Of a DNA stretch of 64,000 nucleotides, positions 44,091-51,919 are shown one piece after another. A program made the translations under genes and the position numbers. Position 1 is the first letter of the stretch, and the number at the start of each line of letters is the position of its first letter. The DNA comes from an uncultured Acetatifactor sp. (GTDB taxonomy: Bacteria; Bacillota; Clostridia; Lachnospirales; Lachnospiraceae), in the NCBI GenBank assembly GCA_904501885.1, contig CAJGCP010000002.1, positions 1 through 64,000 on the forward strand, in the 5' to 3' direction. A model generated the notes under the pieces. The model ran no database searches, had not been told where the DNA came from, and saw nothing but the letters and a program-made list of their open reading frames with translations.

Positions 44091-45158
44091 ATGGATATGA
44101 AAAAAATAAAGATGCCCAGCCTCCACACGGATTTGGATGCGTTTATCCCTGCCACCGATGCAGAGAAAGAGTATATTGTCCAGATGAGACCTTCCACCAC
44201 CTTCTTTAAGGATGGTGTAAAGAGACTTCTGAAGAATAAGATTGCCACTGCAAGCCTGATTATTATGGTAATTATCATTCTTGCAAGTATTCTGATTCCT
44301 GTGTTTTGGCCTTATAGTTACGAAGCACAGTTGGGTAACCAACCCGGAAAACCTGTAGATTCTTCTTATAATAATTTGGCTCCTTTTGAATATGGCAAGA
44401 CAGAATTAAAGAGAATCGAGGCGGGAGAGAAGGTATTCCCCCATATTTTCGGTACGGACTCTGCCGGTAGAGATTACTTTATCCGTGTGGTATATGGTAC
44501 CCGTATTTCCTTGGCAGTAGGTTTGTTTGCAAGCATTATTGTGTTGATTATTGGTATGACTATCGGTTCCATCGCGGGCTATTGTGGCGGCAAAGTGGAC
44601 TTGTTTATCATGCGTATTGTAGATATTATCTACTCATTGCCGGATATGTTGATGGTTATCCTGTTGTCAGTGGTGCTGAAAATGGCACTTGTGGATGCGA
44701 TTGCAGGTACCGTGTTGGAGAAAATTGGTGTAAATATCATCAGTTTGTTCATTGTTTTTGGTTTGCTGTATTGGGTTTCCATGTCCCGACTGATTCGTGG
44801 ACAGATATTGTCTTTGCGTGAGCAGGAATATGTGCTTGCGTCAAAAGCCATGGGAGCAAAGGCAAACTGGGTCATCAGAAAGCATTTGATGCCTAACTGC
44901 ATCAGTGTGGTTATTATTTCCACGGCGTTGCAGATTCCCAGCGCAATTTTTACAGAAAGTTATCTGTCCTTCCTGGGTCTGGGTGTGAATGCACCCATGC
45001 CTTCCTTGGGTTCCCTTGCATCGGATGCTTTGAATGGAATTCATTCTTATCCCTATCGTTTGGTAATTCCGGCGATAGTGATATCTTTGATTGTGTTGTC
45101 TTTGAATCTTTTGGGTGATGGTCTGCGTGACGCATTTGACCCGAAATTGAATGGTTAA
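44091..45158 (+). CDS. oppC: Oligopeptide ABC transporter permease OppC
   Basis: The second permease. A cytoplasmic N-terminal stretch of about 60 residues precedes the first helix. The conserved HIFGTDSAGRDYFIRVVYGTRISL segment and the coupling loop (YVLASKAMGAKANWVIRKHLMPN) are typical of OppC/DppC. A large insertion of roughly 60 residues between the first helix and that segment (EYGKTELKRIEAGEK) is usual for this branch. It starts 12 bases after oppB; a GAGACGAGACAA site precedes it. Confidence 0.93.
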   Translation: MDMKKIKMPSLHTDLDAFIPATDAEKEYIVQMRPSTTFFKDGVKRLLKNKIATASLIIMVIIILASILIPVFWPYSYEAQLGNQPGKPVDSSYNNLAPFEYGKTELKRIEAGEKVFPHIFGTDSAGRDYFIRVVYGTRISLAVGLFASIIVLIIGMTIGSIAGYCGGKVDLFIMRIVDIIYSLPDMLMVILLSVVLKMALVDAIAGTVLEKIGVNIISLFIVFGLLYWVSMSRLIRGQILSLREQEYVLASKAMGAKANWVIRKHLMPNCISVVIISTALQIPSAIFTESYLSFLGLGVNAPMPSLGSLASDALNGIHSYPYRLVIPAIVISLIVLSLNLLGDGLRDAFDPKLNG

Positions 45159-45174
45159 GGAAGGGAGTCATGAT

Positions 45175-46206
45175 ATGTCAGCATTATTAGAAGTAAAAGA
45201 CCTCCATACCTCCTTCTTTACAGATGCCGGAGAGGTAAAGGCGGTAAATGGTGTTTCCTTTTTTCTTGAAAAAGGAAAAGTACTTGGAATCGTAGGTGAG
45301 TCCGGTTCCGGTAAGTCTGTTACTGCATATTCTATTATGCAGATTTTGGCAGGTACCGGTAAGATTGTTTCCGGTTCCATTAAGTTGAACGGAGAAGAAT
45401 TGGTTGGTGCAGATGAGAAAATGATGCACAACATTCGTGGAAATAAAGTAAGTATTATTTTCCAGGACCCTATGACCAGTTTGAATCCTACCTATACGAT
45501 TGGAAAACAGTTGACAGAGGCAATTCTTTTGCACACAGGCCGAAATAAAGAACAGGCCTATGAAAGAGCAGTGGAAATGCTGAAATTGGTCAATGTGAAT
45601 GAACCTGAAAAGAGAATGAAACAGTACCCCTACGAGTTCTCAGGTGGTATGAGACAGAGAGTTATGATTGCAATGGCACTGGCCTGCGAACCGGATATCC
45701 TGATTGCAGACGAGCCTACCACTGCATTGGATGTGACTATTCAGGCACAGATTTTGGATTTGATGAAGTCCCTGCAGGAAGAGTTGGGGATGGCAATTAT
45801 TATGATTACCCATGACTTGGGTGTAGTGGCACAGATGTGCGATGAAGTGATTGTTATGTATGCAGGTTCTATCTGTGAGCAGGGCACCGCAGATGAGATT
45901 TTCTACAATCCTAAGCATGAGTATACCAAGGGCCTTCTGCGCTCCATTCCCACAGCCAATTCTGCGGGAAGCAGACTGCAACCCATCAGTGGTACCCCTA
46001 TTGACCTTTTGAATATGCCTAAGGGTTGTCCTTTTGCCAGCCGTTGCGATAATGCTATGAAGATTTGTTTGGAGCATAAACCTGAACGGATTGGCATCAA
46101 TGAGAATCACGCAGCATCCTGCTGGATGAATGTAAAAGAAGGCGTTGAAAACGGCACTATGGTGCTGGAAAGCGCTGATGATAAAGGCGGTGAAGCAGAT
46201 GACTGA
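45175..46206 (+). CDS. oppD: Oligopeptide ABC transporter ATP-binding protein OppD
   Basis: One of two ATPases that power peptide import. Walker A GESGSGKS, signature FSGGMRQR, Walker B ILIADEPTTALD and the switch His (THDLG) are all intact. The C-terminal cysteine cluster of the Opp/Dpp ATPases (CPFASRCDNAMKIC) probably holds an iron-sulfur site. I start at ATG 45175 with GGAAGGGAG before it; an ATG at 45151 overlapping oppC is less likely. It overlaps oppF by eight bases. Confidence 0.93.
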   Translation: MSALLEVKDLHTSFFTDAGEVKAVNGVSFFLEKGKVLGIVGESGSGKSVTAYSIMQILAGTGKIVSGSIKLNGEELVGADEKMMHNIRGNKVSIIFQDPMTSLNPTYTIGKQLTEAILLHTGRNKEQAYERAVEMLKLVNVNEPEKRMKQYPYEFSGGMRQRVMIAMALACEPDILIADEPTTALDVTIQAQILDLMKSLQEELGMAIIMITHDLGVVAQMCDEVIVMYAGSICEQGTADEIFYNPKHEYTKGLLRSIPTANSAGSRLQPISGTPIDLLNMPKGCPFASRCDNAMKICLEHKPERIGINENHAASCWMNVKEGVENGTMVLESADDKGGEADD

Positions 46207-47182
46207 TACGAATAGACCATTGGTAGAGGTAAAACACCTCAAAGAGTACTTTAACATTAATATGGGTCTGTTCAAGACCAAACCGCTGAAGGCTGTGGAC
46301 GATGTTTCTTTTACCATTCACAAGGGAGAGACTCTGGGCCTGGTAGGTGAGTCCGGATGTGGTAAGACCACTGTGGGACGTACCCTGCTTCATTTATATA
46401 AGCCCACAGATGGTGAAATCTGGTATGATGGAAAGCTGATTAAGACGCCGGATGATATCAAGGAGTTTCGTAAAAAAGCAACCATGGTATTCCAGGATCC
46501 TTATTCTTCCCTGAATCCCCGTATGACGGTTTCCGATATCATCGGAGAGCCCCTGGATGTGCACCATTTGTGCCAGACCAAGAAGGAGAGAGAAGAACGT
46601 ATTTTAGAACTGATGGGCCATGTGGGACTGAACAGTGAACATGCTTCCCGTTATGCCCATGAATTTTCCGGCGGTCAGAGACAGCGTATTGGTATTGCAA
46701 GAGCGCTTGCTGTAAATCCTGAATTTATTGTGTGTGATGAGCCTGTATCTGCATTGGATGTATCCATTCAGGCACAGGTGATAAATATGTTTGATGAGTT
46801 GCAGGACAAATTGGGCTTGACCTATTTGTTCATCGCCCACGACTTGTTAGTGGTTCGTCACATCAGTGACCGAATTGCGGTTATGTACCTGGGCAAAATG
46901 GTGGAGTTGGCGGATGCGGATGAAATTTATAATCGTCCTTTGCATCCTTATTCCAAATCCCTGCTCTCCTCAGTTCCGGTTCCGGATCCTAAGATTGCGA
47001 GAGCAAATAAGAGAATCGTGCTTTCGGGAGACATTCCCAGTCCTCTGAATGCACCTTCAGGTTGTCCTTTCCGTACACGCTGTGCTTATGCGACAGAAAA
47101 GTGTGCAGAGGTGATGCCTGAGTTCAAAGAAGTGTCTAAGGGACACTTTGTGGCATGTCATCATATTGATGAAATCAATTAA
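46199..47182 (+). CDS. oppF: Oligopeptide ABC transporter ATP-binding protein OppF
   Basis: The partner ATPase. Walker A GESGCGKTTVGRT, signature FSGGQRQRIG, Walker B FIVCDEPVSALD and the C-terminal CPFRTRCAYATEKC cluster are present. The ATG at 46199 (MTDTNRPLVEVKHL) inside the end of oppD is the best start; an ATG at 46145 would add an atypical 18 residues. 327 residues is normal for the family. Like OppD, it would sit on the cytoplasmic face of the OppBC channel. Confidence 0.93.
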   Translation: MTDTNRPLVEVKHLKEYFNINMGLFKTKPLKAVDDVSFTIHKGETLGLVGESGCGKTTVGRTLLHLYKPTDGEIWYDGKLIKTPDDIKEFRKKATMVFQDPYSSLNPRMTVSDIIGEPLDVHHLCQTKKEREERILELMGHVGLNSEHASRYAHEFSGGQRQRIGIARALAVNPEFIVCDEPVSALDVSIQAQVINMFDELQDKLGLTYLFIAHDLLVVRHISDRIAVMYLGKMVELADADEIYNRPLHPYSKSLLSSVPVPDPKIARANKRIVLSGDIPSPLNAPSGCPFRTRCAYATEKCAEVMPEFKEVSKGHFVACHHIDEIN

Positions 47183-47198
47183 TATAAGGAGGAAAGAG

Positions 47199-49019
47199 AT
47201 GAAAAAGTTATTATCTCTGGTACTTGCAGTTGCTATGCTTGTTGGCATGACTGCATGTGGCAACACTGAAGTTGCCGTAGAAAGCGGAGCTTCCGCTGAA
47301 GCTGCAGTAGTAGATACTCTTGCAGTTTGTTTGGCTACCGAGCCTGATACACTTGATCCTGCGCTGAACTCTGCAGTGGATGGTGCAACCATGGTAGCTC
47401 ATCTGTTCCAGGGCCTTGCAAAATGGGCACAGGATGAAACAGGTAAGCTGGTTGTTGTACCTGATGCAGTAGAAGAGTTGGTTGAGGGTGTAGTAAATGA
47501 GGACGGTACTGTTACCTATACCTACACCTTGAAGGATGGCCTTGTATGGTCTGACGGACAGCCTGTAACCGCAGCTGACTTTGTGTTTGCATGGAATCGT
47601 GCAGCATCTGTTGAGTTGGCAGCTGATTACTGCTATATGTTTGAGGTTGTAGACGGTTATGCTGATATCTGGGCTGATGAGCCTGCAGAAGATGCAGCAC
47701 TTAACGTTGTAGCAGTTGATGACAAGACTCTGGTTGTTACCTTGGCTAACGCAGTTAGCTACTGGAACGAGTTGCTGGCATTCCCCACCTACTTCCCCGT
47801 ACGTGAGGACGTAGTTGCTAACGAAGCATGGGCAACTGATCCTGCTACCTATGTATGTAATGGTGCTTACACCATCACCGCTTGGGAGCACAATTCCAAG
47901 ATTACTTTGACCAAGAATGAGAACTATTCTGACGCAGCAAACGTTACTATGCCTACCTTGGAGTTCTATTTGTCTGATGATGCAGCAAATATGTTGACCA
48001 ACTTCCAGAATGGTGACTGGATGCTGATCGATGATGTTCCCACCAATGAAATTGCTAACTTGAAGGCTAACTATCCTGAAGAGTTCGTAATCGCAGGTCA
48101 GATTGGTACCTACTATGTATGCTGGTGCATCAATGAAGAAATCCTTCCTGAAGGTTCTACTCTTACCGGTGTAGAAGCTGAAGAGGCAAGAGAGGAAATC
48201 AGAAATGCAATCGGCTTGCTCTTTGACCGTAACTACATCGTTGAAGATGTAGCTCAGGGTGGTCAGGTACCCGCTTCTTCTTTCGTAGCTATGGGTATGA
48301 CCAATCCCGATGGTACTGAGTTCTACAAGACTGCTGGTGACAGCGATGAGTTCTATGGCTACTACAATGTAGCGGCAGAAGCTTATGAGGCTAACTGGGC
48401 AGCTGCAATTGAGACCTTGAAGAAGTACTATACTTTTGACGAGGCAACTCAGATGTTTACTGACTTCCCTACTTTGACCTACCTCTACAATACCGCTGAA
48501 AGCCACAAGGCAATCGGTGAGTATTTGCAGGCAGCAATGGCAGGTGTTGGTATCACCATGAATATGGAGAACCCGGAATGGGCTACCTTCTTGAACACAC
48601 GTAAAGAGGGTAACTACTCTGTAGCTCGTAACGGTTGGGTAGCTGACTACAGCGATCCTATCTGCTTCTTGGATATGTGGACTACCGTTTCCGGTAACAA
48701 CGATATCCAGTATGGTAAGGGCGCTCACGCAGAGCTTGCTATGTACGATTTGGATTTGACTGAGTACGGTTTCGAGTTGAAGGTAGAAGATGGCACATGG
48801 GCAGAGACCTATGATGAATTGATTGCAATCATCAAGTCCTGCACTGACAACGAAGTTCGTTATCAGTTGATGCATGTGGCTGAAGATTTCTTGATGGAAA
48901 CAGGATGTATCGTTCCTCTGTATTACTATACAGACCTTTACATGATTGATGATTCCGTAAAAGGATTCTTCTCCAATCCTTTGGGTTACAAGTACTTCAT
49001 GGGATGTACCATCGAGTAA
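47199..49019 (+). CDS. oppA: Oligopeptide-binding lipoprotein OppA
   Basis: The extracytoplasmic receptor that delivers peptides to OppBC. The signal peptide has lipobox GMTAC (C20), then a family 5 solute-binding fold: PDTLDPALNSAVDGATMVAHLFQGL near the N-terminus and GWVADYSDPICFLDMW near the C-terminus. 606 residues. AAGGAGG precedes the ATG. The protein is strongly acidic and its gene uses a narrow codon set, as expected for high expression. It is last in the operon and is followed by a terminator. Confidence 0.93.
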   Translation: MKKLLSLVLAVAMLVGMTACGNTEVAVESGASAEAAVVDTLAVCLATEPDTLDPALNSAVDGATMVAHLFQGLAKWAQDETGKLVVVPDAVEELVEGVVNEDGTVTYTYTLKDGLVWSDGQPVTAADFVFAWNRAASVELAADYCYMFEVVDGYADIWADEPAEDAALNVVAVDDKTLVVTLANAVSYWNELLAFPTYFPVREDVVANEAWATDPATYVCNGAYTITAWEHNSKITLTKNENYSDAANVTMPTLEFYLSDDAANMLTNFQNGDWMLIDDVPTNEIANLKANYPEEFVIAGQIGTYYVCWCINEEILPEGSTLTGVEAEEAREEIRNAIGLLFDRNYIVEDVAQGGQVPASSFVAMGMTNPDGTEFYKTAGDSDEFYGYYNVAAEAYEANWAAAIETLKKYYTFDEATQMFTDFPTLTYLYNTAESHKAIGEYLQAAMAGVGITMNMENPEWATFLNTRKEGNYSVARNGWVADYSDPICFLDMWTTVSGNNDIQYGKGAHAELAMYDLDLTEYGFELKVEDGTWAETYDELIAIIKSCTDNEVRYQLMHVAEDFLMETGCIVPLYYYTDLYMIDDSVKGFFSNPLGYKYFMGCTIE

Positions 49020-49050
49020 TTTTGTGACGAAATACAAAATCTGATTTTGT

Positions 49051-49084
49051 TCCCCCTTGGCTTTGGCTGAGGGGGATTCTTTTA
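49051..49084 (+). terminator. Terminator after the opp operon
   Basis: TCCCCCT pairs with AGGGGGA around an imperfect loop, followed by TTCTTTTA. It is the first of several hairpins in this spacer. Confidence 0.7.
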
Positions 49085-49206
49085 GTTCATAGGAAATTCC
49101 TATGAACTAAAAATCGCTCCGCTGAGGATGCGCAGCTCGCGGAATGGAAGTTTGCCTTGCAGGCACCGCTCGCGCGCGAAGAATCCGCATGCGGATTCTT
49201 TTTTTA
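49081..49206. repeat. Palindrome-rich spacer element with terminal hairpin terminator
   Basis: A perfect 15-base inverted repeat, TTTAGTTCATAGGAA with its complement around a single A, spans 49081-49111. A GC-rich stretch follows (CGCTCCGCTGAGGATGCGC and GCTCGCGCGCGAA), with a small TGCCT/AGGCA hairpin. A second perfect palindrome, AAGAATCCGCATGCGGATTCTT (49179-49200, split here as AAGAATCCGCA and its complement), precedes a run of T. GC content is visibly higher than in the flanks. It looks like an intergenic repeat element. The rest of the spacer to 49310 shows only an AT-rich stretch and a weak TTGGC/GCCAA hairpin near 49277. Confidence 0.6.
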
Positions 49207-49338
49207 TTGAAGAAATTGCGATTTTGATATTGCATATTTGGGGCCCCTTTGCTATGATGATTTTATCTCAAATTCTTGGCATTCGCCAAATTTTCCATTT
49301 ATAAAACGTACCTTGATAATTGAATAGGGATTACACTC

Positions 49339-49367
49339 TTGAAAGATATATTAAATTCTCTTATAAT
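49339..49367 (+). promoter_or_regulatory. Strong promoter of the small cassette gene
   Basis: TTGAAA (49339-49344) and a perfect TATAAT (49362-49367) are spaced by 17 bases. Transcription would start near 49374, giving a leader of about 30 bases before the small reading frame. Confidence 0.8.
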
Positions 49368-49402
49368 ATAGACATAAATCTATAGGAAAGAGGGTGTCGA
49401 AG

Positions 49403-49558
49403 GTGGGTGAGGAATTGGCTGTTTTTAAAGGATATTTAAGAAGTTTGATGAGACAACTGAAATTGCTCAAAATTGCAATTGATAAACAAGACATAGAAGA
49501 AGCAAAGAAAATTATCAATGAACTGATTGAAGACACACAGAACAATATTGAGGATTAG
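49403..49558 (+). CDS. Small 51-residue helical protein in the inverted-repeat cassette
   Basis: The frame starts GTG at 49403, with AGAGGG about nine bases upstream (another GTG at 49394 would add three residues), and stops at TAG 49556-49558. The product is one amphipathic helical stretch: MGEELAVFKGYLRSLMRQ, then LKIAIDKQDIEEAKKI and a tail ending TQNNIED. It has no membrane segment or known motif; the size recalls Spo0E-like phosphatases, but the SQELD motif is missing. A matching promoter and terminator suggest that it is a real gene. Function unknown. Confidence 0.6.
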   Translation: MGEELAVFKGYLRSLMRQLKLLKIAIDKQDIEEAKKIINELIEDTQNNIED

Positions 49559-49579
49559 AATATACAAATGAAAAGATTT

Positions 49580-49624
49580 AGAGTGTAATTCCTATTGAAT
49601 TATCAAGGGAGTTGCACTCTTTTT
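49580..49624 (+). terminator. Terminator of the small cassette gene
   Basis: AGAGTGTAATTCC (49580-49592) pairs with GGAGTTGCACTCT (49608-49620), 13 pairs with two G-T, followed by TTTT. The left arm is part of the right inverted repeat of the cassette. Confidence 0.75.
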
Positions 49625-49649
49625 GATTGTATATGTAAGGGGAAATATT

Positions 49650-50753
49650 ATGAAAGAACAGGAACAGATTTATGCTTGTTGGCTGATGAATTGTCCTTCA
49701 CTGAGTGACAGGCAAAAGATGAAACTTTATCAGACTTGCGAGAGCCTGGAAGAATTATATTTTTCCTCGACCAAATTGTGGAGGACAGTGTTGTCGGAGA
49801 AAGGAACCCAGGCTTTATCAAAGTACACGGAATGTTGGAAGCCGGAAGAGGAGTATGCCGGTATGGTGAACCGGGGTATTGCATTAGTTACCGCATTTGA
49901 TAAGAATTACCCAAATAAACTGGCAGATATTCCGGATCCACCCTTCGGTCTGTTTACAAAAGGGAAATGGCGGGCCAAGGAAAGTCCAACGGTCGCCATC
50001 ATCGGAGCCAGAGACTGTTCTCCCTATGGGGAGCATATAGCCCGAGAAGTGGCAGGCGGCTTGGCAAAGGCGGGGATTACCGTGGTGAGTGGAATGGCCA
50101 GAGGAATTGACGGAATCGCGCAACGGGCGGCACTGGATGTCTACGGCTTTTCCGTGGGTGTTCTGGGCAGTGGAGTAGATGTCTGTTATCCTGTGCAAAA
50201 CAGAGATTTATACGATCAACTAACAGATAAAGGAATGCTTATTTCTTCTTTTCCGTTGGGATATCCGGCAAAACCCTTGAATTTCCCTATCAGAAATAGA
50301 ATTGTCAGTGGACTGGCAGATGCAGTGATTGTGATAGAGGCCAGAAAGAAAAGTGGTACATTGATCACTGTGGATATGGCGTTGGAACAGGGAAGGGAAG
50401 TATATGTGGTTCCCGGGCGGATTACGGATGAATTAAGCAAAGGGTGCAATGCTCTTTTATGTCAAGGGGCCAATGTGTTTACTTCGACAGAAGAGTTTAT
50501 CAAAGAAATCACAGGAGAAAGGCACACCTTGGACACAAGTTCTTTTACAGTGATGACCGGTTCCGCAACCGAAGAGTCTGATGTGGCACATAAACTGCTT
50601 GAACTCTTAAATTATGAGCCCAAATCAATTTATGAAATTATGAACGAATGGGATAAGAAAATATCACTGTCACAGCTTTCTTCCAACTTAATGATGCTAT
50701 GTGCAACAGGAAAAATTCGACAAATCTCACCGGGGCAATTTTGTCTATTATAA
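49650..50753 (+). CDS. dprA: DNA-processing protein DprA
   Basis: DprA binds incoming single-stranded DNA and loads RecA during transformation. The Rossmann core is clear (VAIIGARDCSPYGEHIARE, then VVSGMARGIDGIAQRAAL and GSGVDVCYPVQN). A C-terminal winged-helix region (AHKLLELLNYEPKSIYEIM) is present. I start at ATG 49650, with AAGGGG seven bases upstream, giving 367 residues; a TTG at 49623 is unlikely. yifB, also competence-linked, is upstream beyond the opp operon. Confidence 0.93.
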   Translation: MKEQEQIYACWLMNCPSLSDRQKMKLYQTCESLEELYFSSTKLWRTVLSEKGTQALSKYTECWKPEEEYAGMVNRGIALVTAFDKNYPNKLADIPDPPFGLFTKGKWRAKESPTVAIIGARDCSPYGEHIAREVAGGLAKAGITVVSGMARGIDGIAQRAALDVYGFSVGVLGSGVDVCYPVQNRDLYDQLTDKGMLISSFPLGYPAKPLNFPIRNRIVSGLADAVIVIEARKKSGTLITVDMALEQGREVYVVPGRITDELSKGCNALLCQGANVFTSTEEFIKEITGERHTLDTSSFTVMTGSATEESDVAHKLLELLNYEPKSIYEIMNEWDKKISLSQLSSNLMMLCATGKIRQISPGQFCLL

Positions 50754-50755
50754 CC

Positions 50756-50784
50756 TTGTGAAGAGTGGTCATATATGCTATCAT
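50756..50784 (+). promoter_or_regulatory. Promoter of ispG-polC
   Basis: TTGTGA (50756-50761) and TATCAT (50779-50784) are spaced by 17 bases, four and five matches to consensus. A leader of about 75 bases follows. Confidence 0.6.
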
Positions 50785-50866
50785 AAAAAGACGAACGTAG
50801 CGTAAAATTAAGGCGGGAAAGTGACATCCTTCAGGAAGTGAAAAATCAGGAAAGAGGGCTGCGAAA

Positions 50867-51919
50867 ATGTTTCGAGATAGAACGAAAGTGGTACAAATCG
50901 GAGATAGAAAAATTGGGGGAGGAAATCCCATTTTAATACAGTCTATGACCAATACACCCACCCAGGATGTGGGGGCTACTGTAGCCCAGATTTTAGCATT
51001 GGAAAAAGCCGGGTGCGAAATTGTCAGATGCACAGTCCCGGACATGGAAGCGGCAAAAGCGTTGGCAGAGATTAAGAAGCAGATCCATATTCCTTTGGTG
51101 GCAGATATTCACTTTGATTATAAGATGGCCATCGCCGCCATGGAGAATGGAGCAGATAAGATTCGTATTAATCCCGGCAACATTGGCACCCTTGACCGAA
51201 TCAAAGCGGTAGTGGATGTGGCAAAAGAGAGAAACATTCCTATTCGTGTGGGCGTGAACAGTGGATCGCTGGAGAAACATCTGGTGGAAAAATACCATGG
51301 TGTGACGGCAGAAGGAATCGTAGAAAGTGCCCTAGATAAAGTAAAATTGATAGAGGATTTAGGCTATGACAATTTGGTCATCAGCATCAAATCCTCCGAT
51401 GTGCTTATGTGCGTGAAGGCCCATGAACTTTTGGCAGATAAGACACCCTACCCCTTGCATGTGGGGATCACGGAATCCGGTACAGTACAGAGTGGAAATA
51501 TCAAATCAGCCATTGGGCTTGGACTGATTTTAAATCAGGGAATTGGAGATACCATTCGTGTATCCCTGACAGGCAATCCTGTGGAAGAAATCAAATCCGC
51601 GAAACTGATTTTGCGCACTCTGGGACTGCGCAAAGGAGGGATAGAAGTGGTTTCCTGTCCTACCTGTGGACGCACGAAGATCGATTTGATTGGTCTTGCA
51701 TCCAAAGTGGAAGAGATGGTGCAGGATTATCCGCTGGATATAAAAGTGGCTGTGATGGGCTGTGTTGTGAATGGCCCAGGCGAAGCCAAAGAGGCGGATT
51801 TGGGAATTGCCGGAGGTGTCGGCGAGGGACTTTTGATTAAAAAGGGAGAAATTGTCCGTAAGGTGCCGGAAAATGAACTGTTAGATGCATTGCGAGAAGA
51901 ATTGGAACATTGGAAATGA
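50867..51919 (+). CDS. ispG: 4-hydroxy-3-methylbut-2-en-1-yl diphosphate synthase
   Basis: IspG makes HMBPP in the non-mevalonate isoprenoid pathway using a [4Fe-4S] cluster. The cluster cysteines are C264 and C267 (SCPTCGRTKID) and C299 (GCVVNGPGEAKEAD). The TIM-barrel begins with VQIGDRKIGGGNPILIQSMTNT. The 350 residues match the short bacterial form. The TGA stop overlaps the ATG of polC, so the two are co-translated. dxr and rseP, common neighbours in other Clostridia, are not between dprA and ispG. Confidence 0.95.
   Translation: MFRDRTKVVQIGDRKIGGGNPILIQSMTNTPTQDVGATVAQILALEKAGCEIVRCTVPDMEAAKALAEIKKQIHIPLVADIHFDYKMAIAAMENGADKIRINPGNIGTLDRIKAVVDVAKERNIPIRVGVNSGSLEKHLVEKYHGVTAEGIVESALDKVKLIEDLGYDNLVISIKSSDVLMCVKAHELLADKTPYPLHVGITESGTVQSGNIKSAIGLGLILNQGIGDTIRVSLTGNPVEEIKSAKLILRTLGLRKGGIEVVSCPTCGRTKIDLIGLASKVEEMVQDYPLDIKVAVMGCVVNGPGEAKEADLGIAGGVGEGLLIKKGEIVRKVPENELLDALREELEHWK

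Larger units (their letters stand above)
49311..49608. repeat. 298-bp cassette bounded by 29-bp inverted repeats
   Basis: The left repeat (49311-49339, beginning CCTTGATAATTGAATAGGG) and the right repeat (49580-49608) are inverted copies that match at 27 of 29 positions. Between them lie a strong promoter and a 51-residue reading frame. No clear target-site duplication is visible at the outer ends. The structure resembles a small non-autonomous element, though a regulatory origin is possible. Confidence 0.6.

Noticed and set aside
47211..49037. 608-codon open frame antisense to oppA
   Set aside because: It mirrors the codon pattern of a highly expressed, alanine-rich gene, has no ribosome site, no recognisable domain and a cysteine-rich shadow-like composition. 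oppA on the + strand is unambiguous.
49395..49401. TGTCGAA near the small cassette gene as a Spo0A box
   Set aside because: Only the seven-base core matches, it lies downstream of the promoter near the start codon, and the same core appears by chance inside polC.
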